This document shows, piece by piece, positions 25,601-32,216 of a stretch of 64,000 nt of DNA. Source of the stretch: Burkholderiaceae bacterium (GTDB lineage Bacteria > Pseudomonadota > Gammaproteobacteria > Burkholderiales > Burkholderiaceae_F). The notes below the pieces were generated by a model. The model saw nothing but the letters and a program-made list of their open reading frames with translations. It did not search any database and had not been told where the DNA came from. Position numbers and translations under genes: made by a program. The stretch is taken from assembly GCA_022843955.1 (NCBI GenBank), contig JALHMQ010000008.1:1-64000 (forward strand). The letters are read 5' to 3'. How positions within the stretch are numbered: position 1 is the stretch's first letter; each line of letters opens with the position of its first letter.

Positions 25601-26086
25601 CGCCAGCGCGGTCGCCAGTTCGCCCGCGGCCTCGGCCTGCTCGGCCGCCGCAGCCAGCCAGGTGGTGCGGCGGGACCGGTGGCGCTGGCGCTGCACCTCC
25701 AGCCAGTCGCCCAGTTCATCGCCGTCGGCGGTCACGCCGGCGAGCAGTTCGAACGCTTCGTCCTGCTGCACGTCGATGCCGGCGGCGATCTCCAGCACGC
25801 TGTCGCCCTGGATCGGTTCGTGTTCCAGCCGCTTGCGCAGCTGAAACAGGCGCTGGCGCAGGCGGTTGCGCGCCTTGTCGTCATCCACACCCGGAAACAG
25901 CAGCTCGCCCAGGCGCCCGCGCGCCGTCGGCCCCTCGAGCGCCAGCCAGGCGAGGAGCAGCGCATCGCGAGTTTCCAGCGGCTTGTCGGTGGTCCCAATG
26001 AGCAGGCGCGGCGCGCCGCTCAGTTGCAGCGTGACGCGCACGGCAGTCGGGGTCTCGCCAGCCAGCGTGGAAGGAGTGCGGCTCAT
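22670..26086 (-). CDS. Large SARP/BTAD-like STAND ATPase regulator with TPR region
   Basis: A 1138-residue signal-transduction ATPase. The N-terminal 230 residues resemble a winged helix plus bacterial transcriptional activation (BTAD) domain (RNRLRQRLFQLRKRLE, then helical repeats with YRICEQALAQALG). Next is an ATPase with Walker A SGEAGMGKSR (271-280) and Walker B TALILDDLHFADD. The C-terminal 500 residues are helical repeats. No LuxR-type C-terminal DNA-binding domain is present. Such proteins activate nearby genes; the target may be the surface genes around it. A smaller relative lies at 32.2 kb. Confidence 0.78.
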   Translation of the reverse strand: MSRTPSTLAGETPTAVRVTLQLSGAPRLLIGTTDKPLETRDALLLAWLALEGPTARGRLGELLFPGVDDDKARNRLRQRLFQLRKRLEHEPIQGDSVLEIAAGIDVQQDEAFELLAGVTADGDELGDWLEVQRQRHRSRRTTWLAAAAEQAEAAGELATALAHAIALAQAQPESEHAHRRVMRLHYLRADRAAALAAYRICEQALAQALGARPSSETRALLQSIEAAQPVATRGARPPPTGMLRPPRLVGRTRELEQALAAWDMGRAPSISGEAGMGKSRLLYELASRRPGAVMTQARPGDAAVPYASLARLLREVATRVPHAVSAAHQADLQRLLPDAGTRGAANLDSPAVNAMSQRRSLQQGVTAVLAAASQGGVTALILDDLHFADDASLDLLTVLTRPGVLPALRFAFAQRPAEGSASVAALNDALLEEQLLAPFALQPFDVAQMREFVASLGLDEIDAIDHDALQALALQLHQHTGGNPLFALETLRQAWVEQSLGRPAAAPLTAATLPRPVSVGRLIERRMQRLSPAAVRLARCLAVAGQDFSITLATEVLGVPALDLADAWAELEQAQMLREGAFAHDLIFEAALASVPTLIAQHLHREVAAFLVRHAGQPARVAAHQAQAQQWSAAGASYLMAGQLARDAARHVEHASLLADAARCLDNAGDGDAAFEALVQRAEVLAHYDIGASARASIEVLEARAGSDEQRLRATVVRLSLSNMSGETNDTLRLAPAALASALALGRDDLRLELAVALAGALADERRADEAVALLAPLRSLAESAAARGGRGAELHCQYWETTAYALDYANRLADALPAWRMAADIAQQMQRNDLAWQALANLAATEAKMGHVRQSADRYRQALLLARAGTDAQRGREVQTHVSLAHRLRDLGEYSEAVTLLEGALAHFDAADSSPVLRISAEHRLAQAFMQLGQPARARPLLAADATAAPPGLAMMRLVHRADLAQQLGGDALTPLRAALTLLPPNDVYHRIGCLFASAIVPPDEGEALAAGVAVWAATHQRGGLALAGHVRAAACALAQGAAARAAPHVDHALHLANTYWPDSFYMPQLWLVGFKVFSALGRHAEATRVLQTGVAWVNDCEQRHVPAPFRDSFLNRNPVNRELLTLSTQRPKGSAA

Positions 26087-26282
26087 CGTGCGCCGGATTG
26101 TCCGTCACGCCGACCCGGCGCCGGCGGAAGACACCCGCTCGCGGCCTGCGGTGACGCGTTGTGCATGCCTGTGTCGCTCCAGGATCCCGGCCAAGACGTC
26201 GGCCAGCCAGCCCGGGTTGTAGCGACGCAGCGTTAGCGTTGCGTTAGGCCGTTGCCATGGGACGGGATTTGCGTTGCGATGA

Positions 26283-27092
26283 TTGTGGCGACAGGCAGTT
26301 TCGGCTACACAGCCCCGTCGATCTCAAGACAGCATCCTGCAAGCGACTCGAGGCCACGCCCTGATCCCCACCACCTCGCCCACCGATCCCGGCGCCGACG
26401 GAGCGCGGCACATTGCGCTTGGCGCAATGCTGTTGGCCAACATCGTCGTCGCGGTCCTCGCGTTTCGTGACGACCACGGCTACCAGTTGCTGCTGTTGGT
26501 TTACGGCGCCGAAACGCTGGTCATCGCCGTGCTGAACCTGCCCAAGATGTTGATCGTCGCCGCCACGCGCCCGCGCCCGCAGGTCGGGGTGAACCAGGCG
26601 CTGTCAGGCATCGTCGGCGTGTTGATCGGCTTGTGGATCTACGCCGTCGCGCTCGGCTTTCTCCTGATGCTGGCGTTCGTCGGCGCCGGCATGCTCGGCT
26701 GGGCGTTCGACTTCGATGCGCGCAGCGGACGCGCGTTGCAGCTTCCTGAAGGCGACGGGTTGAGCACGGCGACCGCAGCGTGGGCAGTGGGCCTGCTTGC
26801 AATGAGTCACCTCGTTTCGTTCGTCGCCAACTTTCTCGTCCGCGGCGAGTTCCGGTCTGCCAGCCTGGTGCTGCTGCTGGTGCAGCCGTTCCTTCGCACT
26901 GGTCTGCTGATCGCGCTGGTGATCATCGGCGCGATCCTCGGGGCGGCCAAGCCGGCGATCGCAGCGGCCACGCTGTTCACCGCGCTGCTGGTGGTGGTCA
27001 AGATCGCCAGCGATGTGATCGCGCACCAGGCTGAGCGCGCGCGGCTGCGGCCTGGTTCAGTACGCGCCGGCCGCGCGCATCGGGCTGGTTAG
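26283..27092 (+). CDS. Membrane protein resembling DUF6498
   Basis: A hydrophobic protein with about six helices; YQLLLLVYGAETLVIAVLNLPKM is the recognisable motif of the DUF6498 group. The start is uncertain: the frame opens at a TTG (269 residues), while the first ATG at 26427 would cut into the first helix. The true start is probably between, at a non-standard codon, or the TTG. Function unknown. Confidence 0.55.
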   Translation: MWRQAVSATQPRRSQDSILQATRGHALIPTTSPTDPGADGARHIALGAMLLANIVVAVLAFRDDHGYQLLLLVYGAETLVIAVLNLPKMLIVAATRPRPQVGVNQALSGIVGVLIGLWIYAVALGFLLMLAFVGAGMLGWAFDFDARSGRALQLPEGDGLSTATAAWAVGLLAMSHLVSFVANFLVRGEFRSASLVLLLVQPFLRTGLLIALVIIGAILGAAKPAIAAATLFTALLVVVKIASDVIAHQAERARLRPGSVRAGRAHRAG

Positions 27093-27233
27093 CTGAGCTA
27101 CGCACGCAAAACGCCGCGCTGCGGCCGTGCCATGCGGGCGGCTTCGCCCAGCCGCCGAAGCATCGTCCGCGGGCCCCACGGAAGCGGGCGCCAAGCTCGC
27201 GATCCAACACGTCGATCGCGATCGCGTGCCTCG

Positions 27234-28217
27234 TCATCGCACGACCAACTCGACCCTCCGATTGCGCGCACGGCCAGCCTCGTCGGCATTGCTGGCGACG
27301 GGGGCATAGCTGGCCACCCCCGCGGCCGCCAGTCGCTTGGCGTCGATCCTGTGCGTCTTCACCAGCGCATCGACGACCGCTTGCGCGCGAGCACGTGACA
27401 GCGACACATTAGCGTCCACGCTGCCCTGGTTGTCGGTGTGACCGACGATGTACACCCGCAGCGCCGCGCTCGACTGCAGCAGCTTTGCCATCTCGTCGAG
27501 CTGCGCCTTGCTCTGCGGCCTGAGCTCGGCCTTGCCGGTGTCGAAGAAGATGCCATAGAGCGCGATCTTGCCGTCGGCCTGCAGCCCCTTGGCGAGGGCG
27601 GCAGCGTCCACCGTGACCATCCCCGTGTCCATCGCGCGCGGTTCGATGATCTGCACCAGCGTCGCCACGTACTTGTCGGCCAGCTGCACGATGCCCGGCT
27701 TGCCGGACAGCACGTTCACATGCACCGGCGTGCCGCGCACGTTGAGCGTGCCGGACCACCAGCGTGCGGTGTCCGGCTGCAGCCATTGGTCGACCAGCGT
27801 TTGGGTGTCCCAGCCGTCAAGAACACCCGTGGCGAGTTTCTTGCCGCTGCTGGAGCCGAACATGCGAAGGTCGCGCGCCGCGCAGTTGGGTGCGGCGCAA
27901 GCGTCGCGGCGCGTGGCGCCGGCCTTCTCCAGCGCCTGCTCGTAGTTGCGCTGCACCTCGATCAGCGCGCGACCGGCGGGTGCGAGGTAGAACAGGCGTG
28001 TGATCTTCCCTTCCACCGTGGCCTGCTCACCCGCCTTGGCGCCGGCGGGAAAGGTCGCCGCGTCGAACGCGAGCGTCTCGCCCGCCACCAGCCACGAACC
28101 GGCATAGCGACTCAGCAGCGGGTGATCCTTCTCGCCCGCCACGTCAGCCGGGAACGACTGCGCCATGGCGGCAACGGCCATGAGGTGGAGCAGCACGCCA
28201 GCGACAACACGTCTCAT
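27234..28217 (-). CDS. OmpA-family protein with DUF4892-like N terminus
   Basis: A 327-residue exported protein. After the signal peptide (residues 1-19) comes a domain with DHPLLSRYAGSWLVA, resembling DUF4892. The C-terminal 110 residues are an OmpA-like peptidoglycan-binding domain (IFFDTGKAELRPQSKAQLDEMAKLL, VGHTDNQGSVDANVSLSRARAQAV, GRARNRRVELVV). It should sit in the periplasm or outer membrane, attached non-covalently to peptidoglycan. GAGGAG precedes the ATG. Confidence 0.85.
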   Translation of the reverse strand: MRRVVAGVLLHLMAVAAMAQSFPADVAGEKDHPLLSRYAGSWLVAGETLAFDAATFPAGAKAGEQATVEGKITRLFYLAPAGRALIEVQRNYEQALEKAGATRRDACAAPNCAARDLRMFGSSSGKKLATGVLDGWDTQTLVDQWLQPDTARWWSGTLNVRGTPVHVNVLSGKPGIVQLADKYVATLVQIIEPRAMDTGMVTVDAAALAKGLQADGKIALYGIFFDTGKAELRPQSKAQLDEMAKLLQSSAALRVYIVGHTDNQGSVDANVSLSRARAQAVVDALVKTHRIDAKRLAAAGVASYAPVASNADEAGRARNRRVELVVR

Positions 28218-28454
28218 CCAGGTCTCCTCGAGGGGTGACGCCCTGCGCTCGTGCCGGGCGGAGCGAATATAGAGAGCCGCCGGGTTGGCGACCGGGCCGC
28301 CCGTCGCGCCCGCACGCTAATGCGCGCAGCGCAGGGCGAGCCACCGGCGGCGGCCCGCCCGCGTTTCGCGACAGCCTCCCGCAGTTCGTCGCGCGCGGGT
28401 GGCGGGGTCGGGCCCTGCCCACGACGATGCAGCCTCCACCTCCTGGAGACTGTC

Positions 28455-28910
28455 ATGACCCGCGCTTCGCTCGCCCGCCTTGCCCCCCTGTTTGCGCCGT
28501 TGCTGGTCACGCCGCTGCTGATCGCGACGTTGTTGCCGGCGCCGTCGGCCGCCTCCGAGGCCTGCACCGCAGTCGAGGTGCACAACGTGCGCCCCGCGCA
28601 GGGTCTGCTGATGATCGCCGTCTACGCCGAGGAAGCCGAGTTCCGCCGCATGCCGGTGCTGTCCATTTCGCAGCGCGCCGGCGACAAGGACACGATGCAC
28701 TTTGCCGTGTGCGGCCTGGCAGGCCGCGAGGTGGCGTTCTCGCTGTTCCAGGACGTCAACAACAACCGCAAGCTCGACAGCAACCTGGTCGGCATGCCGA
28801 GCGAGCCGTGGGGCGCCTCCGGCACATCGCCCGGGTTCTCTGCACCGACCTGGGAGTCGAGCAAGGTGCGGCTGCAGGGCACGCCGCTCACGATCGCGCT
28901 GTCGCGCTGA
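28455..28910 (+). CDS. DUF2141 secreted protein
   Basis: A 151-residue exported protein with a signal peptide ending SAAS. The DUF2141 signature is clear: GLLMIAVYAEEAEF, then FSLFQDVNNNRKLDSNLVGMPSEPWG, a calcium-binding-like loop followed by the conserved G.P.EP.G. Function is not established. TGGAG precedes the ATG. It lies 12 bases before the carotenoid oxygenase gene, so they form an operon; DUF2141 genes are found beside carotenoid and light-response genes in other bacteria. Confidence 0.85.
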   Translation: MTRASLARLAPLFAPLLVTPLLIATLLPAPSAASEACTAVEVHNVRPAQGLLMIAVYAEEAEFRRMPVLSISQRAGDKDTMHFAVCGLAGREVAFSLFQDVNNNRKLDSNLVGMPSEPWGASGTSPGFSAPTWESSKVRLQGTPLTIALSR

Positions 28911-28922
28911 CTGGAGGCCACG

Positions 28923-30470
28923 ATGAGCACCGACCTCGTCAGCCGCCGTCGCCTGCTGCAGGCTGCGGCCGCGCTTGCGGCCCTGCCGTTTGCCGCACGC
29001 GCGGACGCCATCGGCGAAGCCGAGCGCATTGCCCGCTTCGATGCCGCCGCCGCGCGCGATGCGCGCTTGCTGCCGCTCAAGGGCGTGACCGATGCCACCG
29101 GCACGCGCGATGCGCTGGCGCTGCATCTGGCCGGCCGCTGGCCGGCCGAGCTGCGCGGCCGCTTCTACCGCAACGGCCCGGCGCTGTTCGAACGCGGCGG
29201 TCGCCGCTATCACCACTGGTTCGACGGCGACGGCATGGTGCAGCAGTTCGCCTTCACCGGCGGCACTTCGCCCGCGGTCTCGCACCGTGGCCGCCTGGTC
29301 GCCACCGACAAGCTCGCGCGCGAACGGCAGGCGGGTCGCTTCGTCGTCGGCGCGTTCGGCACCGGCATCGGCATGCCTGCCGATGCGCCGGTGCAGGGAC
29401 CCGACACCTTCAACACCGCCAACACCAACGCCATCGAGCACGCCGGCCGCGTGCTGGCGATGTGGGAAGGCGGCTCCGCCTACGCGCTCGACCCCGCCGA
29501 TCTCGCCACCCGCGGCCCCGTCACCTGGGCCGACGGCCTGGCGCAGGTGCCGTTCTCCGCGCATCCGAAAGTCGATGCCGCCGGCCACCTGTGGAACATC
29601 GGCACCAGCGGCCGCACGCTGGTGCTGTGGCACGTGGACCCGCAGGGCAGGTTGGTCAGCGCGCGGCCGACCGCGCTGCCGCTGCCTGGCGCGATGGTGC
29701 ATGACATGGCGGTGACCGCGCGCCACCTGGTGGTGCCGATCCCGCCGCTCACGCTGCACCTGGCGCAGCTTGCGCACGGTGCAACGATGGAGCAGGCGAT
29801 GCGCTTCCACCGCGACCAGCCGCTGCGCATCCTGGTGCTCGACAAAGCCGATCCCGCGCGTTCCCGCCTGTTCGAGCTGCCGACGCAGATGGTGTTCCAT
29901 GTGGGCAATGCGTTCGAGCGGCGCGACGGCCGCATCGAGCTGACCTACATCGGCGCCGATGACGCGAGCTTCCTCACCGGTGGCGCCGCCGCCATGATGC
30001 GCGGCGAGTGGAGCGACGTCGGCGGCCGCTCAGCCACGCAGCGCGTGGTGCTCGATCTCACCACTGGCCGCGCCAAGGCGGAGGCGTTCGACGACACGGT
30101 GGAGTTCCCGCGCGTGGACCCGCGCCGCGTGGGCGAGGCCACGCGCTGGCTGCTCACCCCGGCCGAGTGGCTGCCCGGCCGCGAGGGTGGCCTGTTCCAC
30201 GGCCTGCAGCTGCGCGACCTGGCAGGCGACCGCGTGCGCCGCTTCGACTACGGCGCGCATAGTGTGGTCGAGGAGCACCTGATCGTCCCCAAGCCTGGCC
30301 GCAGCGGCGAACTCGACGCCTGGCTGCTCGGCACCACCTTCGATACGCGCCGCAAGGTGACGGTGCTCAACCTGCTCGATGCGCAGCGCATCGAAGACGG
30401 CCCGTTCGCGCAGGCGTTCCTGCCGTACGCGCTGCCGTATGGGTTCCATGGGAACTTCACGGCGGCGTGA
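28923..30470 (+). CDS. Carotenoid oxygenase family protein, Tat-exported
   Basis: A 515-residue non-haem iron dioxygenase of the carotenoid cleavage family. The leader contains a twin-arginine stretch (SRRRLLQAAAALAA). The four iron-binding histidines can be assigned: His214 (SAHPKVD), His260 (MVHDM), His326 (VFHVGN) and His509 (GFHGNF). FYRNGPALFE and HHWFDGDGM are family motifs. The enzyme would split carotenoids, apocarotenoids or lignin-type stilbenes, in the periplasm if the leader works. It is co-transcribed with the DUF2141 gene. Confidence 0.9.
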   Translation: MSTDLVSRRRLLQAAAALAALPFAARADAIGEAERIARFDAAAARDARLLPLKGVTDATGTRDALALHLAGRWPAELRGRFYRNGPALFERGGRRYHHWFDGDGMVQQFAFTGGTSPAVSHRGRLVATDKLARERQAGRFVVGAFGTGIGMPADAPVQGPDTFNTANTNAIEHAGRVLAMWEGGSAYALDPADLATRGPVTWADGLAQVPFSAHPKVDAAGHLWNIGTSGRTLVLWHVDPQGRLVSARPTALPLPGAMVHDMAVTARHLVVPIPPLTLHLAQLAHGATMEQAMRFHRDQPLRILVLDKADPARSRLFELPTQMVFHVGNAFERRDGRIELTYIGADDASFLTGGAAAMMRGEWSDVGGRSATQRVVLDLTTGRAKAEAFDDTVEFPRVDPRRVGEATRWLLTPAEWLPGREGGLFHGLQLRDLAGDRVRRFDYGAHSVVEEHLIVPKPGRSGELDAWLLGTTFDTRRKVTVLNLLDAQRIEDGPFAQAFLPYALPYGFHGNFTAA

Positions 30471-30924
30471 CGCACGCCCACGGCGACGCTAGGACCGCCG
30501 GCACGCCGCCGTGGCGACAAAGTCCGATGCGCAATCGCCCGGCTGGTCGCCGCGCGGCGGGTAGCTCGCCTGCTCGATGAAGCGCGAATAGTTCCTCGTG
30601 ATCGCTCCGGTTCAAGCCTAGGCACACGCGCCCACGCATCGATTCGCCGATCAGTAGGAGATCCGCAGGATCGCCACTGCCAAGCTGGCTCCACTGTCTT
30701 CAGCGAAGTTGGAGGTCAAGCGATGAACACCCGATCCACGTCGCCGAACGCGGCATCCGCCGCGTCGTGGCCACCGACGGCGCGCCGGCGGCGGCAACCG
30801 ACAGGAGACCGTGCCGATCCGGCCGCAGCTTCCTCGCACACGCCGCACACGCCGCACACCGCGGCCACCGCCATCCGTTTGGTGCGCGCGTTGGCGCTTC
30901 CATTCCTTACCACGGAGATACGCC
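30471..30924. other. Intergenic stretch with 60-bp repeat
   Basis: It carries copy 1 of the 60-bp repeat. A frame at 30723-30935 (70 residues, with TTGGAGG before its ATG and an HTPHTPHT segment) overlaps the next start by 11 bases; it might be a leader peptide, but the composition looks non-coding. Confidence 0.35.
30641..30700. repeat. 60-bp dispersed repeat, copy 1
   Basis: Nearly identical to 36010-36069, with one mismatch in 60 bases. It contains an internal inverted repeat GATCC-GCA-GGATC at 30660-30672. It lies 225 bases before the secreted protein gene. Confidence 0.9.
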
Positions 30925-31713
30925 ATGCTCGCTAACTGCATCAACCGCACTGTTCTCACGACCGGCTTCACCGCGGCTTCCCTCGCCCTCCTGAGCGCCG
31001 GCGTGTCTGCCGTCGAAGTCTCGCAGGTGCAACTCGGCTTCACGGATTCGGGCGGCAATCTGTGCCCACGCGTGGTGACGTTGAAGGCCTGGGCCCACAC
31101 CGACGGGCCGGGCGTGGTCGAGTTCGTGATCCGCAACAGCAGCGGCAACAAGACCGGCGTCATGACGGCCTCGGCGGTCAAAGGGCCGACCGGAAACTGG
31201 CTCGCGACCCTCACGCACAAGTTCCAGATCACGACCGACGTCGACACGAAGTACATGGCCGAAGTGAGGGGTTCGCCGAAGATCTCGCCCTGGGTGCCGC
31301 TGAAGGAAGACTGCGTCGGCGAAGCGCCGAAGACCGTGCCGGGCGGTCCGTCGGCCAGGCACGTCAGCGAGAGGGACCAAGACGACGCACCCAAGCGGCA
31401 CATCCCCGGCAAGCCGTTGCCACAAGGTGGCGGCAAGCCCATCCCGGACGGCAAGCCCATCCCGGATACCAAGCCCATCCCGGACACCAAGCCCCTCCCG
31501 CAATGCGCCAGCAAGACCGTCACCGCCGAGCGTGCCGGGGCAGTGACCAGAATCGGCGGCATTCAAACGGCATGGATCGCCTGGGAGCATTCGGTGAAGA
31601 AGATCTACGGCGCCCAGTACGCGAACTCGATGCGGGCCAAGAACACCAAGGAAGACTGCCGATTTAGTGGCATGTTCAATTGCATGGTGTCGGGCATTCC
31701 GTGCCGCCCGTGA
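30925..31713 (+). CDS. Secreted protein with proline-rich KPIPD repeats
   Basis: A 262-residue exported protein, not recognised. Signal peptide residues 1-29 (TGFTAASLALLSAGVSA). The middle has tandem KPIPDG/KPIPDT units, from 18-bp DNA repeats near 31435-31500, and the C terminus holds paired cysteines (KEDCRFSGMFNCMVSGIPCRP). The N terminus MLANCINRTVLTT is similar to MFVNGVDRSVLTT before the gene at 36155, and both are preceded by the same 60-bp repeat. CGGAG precedes the ATG. Confidence 0.6.
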   Translation: MLANCINRTVLTTGFTAASLALLSAGVSAVEVSQVQLGFTDSGGNLCPRVVTLKAWAHTDGPGVVEFVIRNSSGNKTGVMTASAVKGPTGNWLATLTHKFQITTDVDTKYMAEVRGSPKISPWVPLKEDCVGEAPKTVPGGPSARHVSERDQDDAPKRHIPGKPLPQGGGKPIPDGKPIPDTKPIPDTKPLPQCASKTVTAERAGAVTRIGGIQTAWIAWEHSVKKIYGAQYANSMRAKNTKEDCRFSGMFNCMVSGIPCRP

Positions 31714-32216
31714 CAGCTGACGCGACGACGACAGCGTGACGCGATGGCCCCGCCGCACGCCCGCCAAGCGCCCCTTGAGGTGGCGCTTGGCGAGCGTGCG
31801 GTCGGCGTGTTTCGCCAGCCCGGCGCAGCGCACCCAGGCCATTGCTGGGCGCGTCGACTGGTCGGCGGCCGATCGTGGCGGAGGTGTCGTCGATGCAGCC
31901 CATGCGGCGGGCCACGACGCAACTTCCATCCGCCCGGTGCGCGCCACATGCCGCATGCCGCCACTGACGCCTGCTACACGGCGCCGATCAACGTGGACAA
32001 GTCCTCTCGCTTCCAGGCGCCGCACCGCGACCGGCTGGACCTGGATCTGCGCAAGGGCGAGCAGTGGACGCAAACGGCCGGCCCATGCCGCGCGGCCACA
32101 GGCTTGCGGCCTGCCGCGGCATGGGTCGCGCAGTGCAGCCGCGCGCTCGCCCCGGCGGAGACAAGACCGGGCCGCCAACGATGCGGCCTGGCACCTGCGC
32201 CTTGTAGCATTGGCGC
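31714..32216. other. Non-coding stretch
   Basis: About 500 bases with no convincing gene on either strand; frames are biased shadows with arginine- and alanine-rich products. It precedes the second STAND ATPase gene, whose start has no obvious ribosome-binding site. Confidence 0.4.

Noticed and set aside
23531-26236. Long plus-strand open frames over the first STAND ATPase
   Set aside because: Antisense products with His/Arg/Gln-rich composition and no motif.
28317-29900. 527-residue minus-strand open frame over the carotenoid oxygenase
   Set aside because: Shadow frame; the plus strand holds the four iron-binding histidines in order.
30723-30935. 70-residue gene with a good ribosome-binding site
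   Set aside because: Despite TTGGAGG before its ATG, the product is low complexity and it overlaps the start of the secreted protein. It might be a leader peptide, but I do not list it as a gene.
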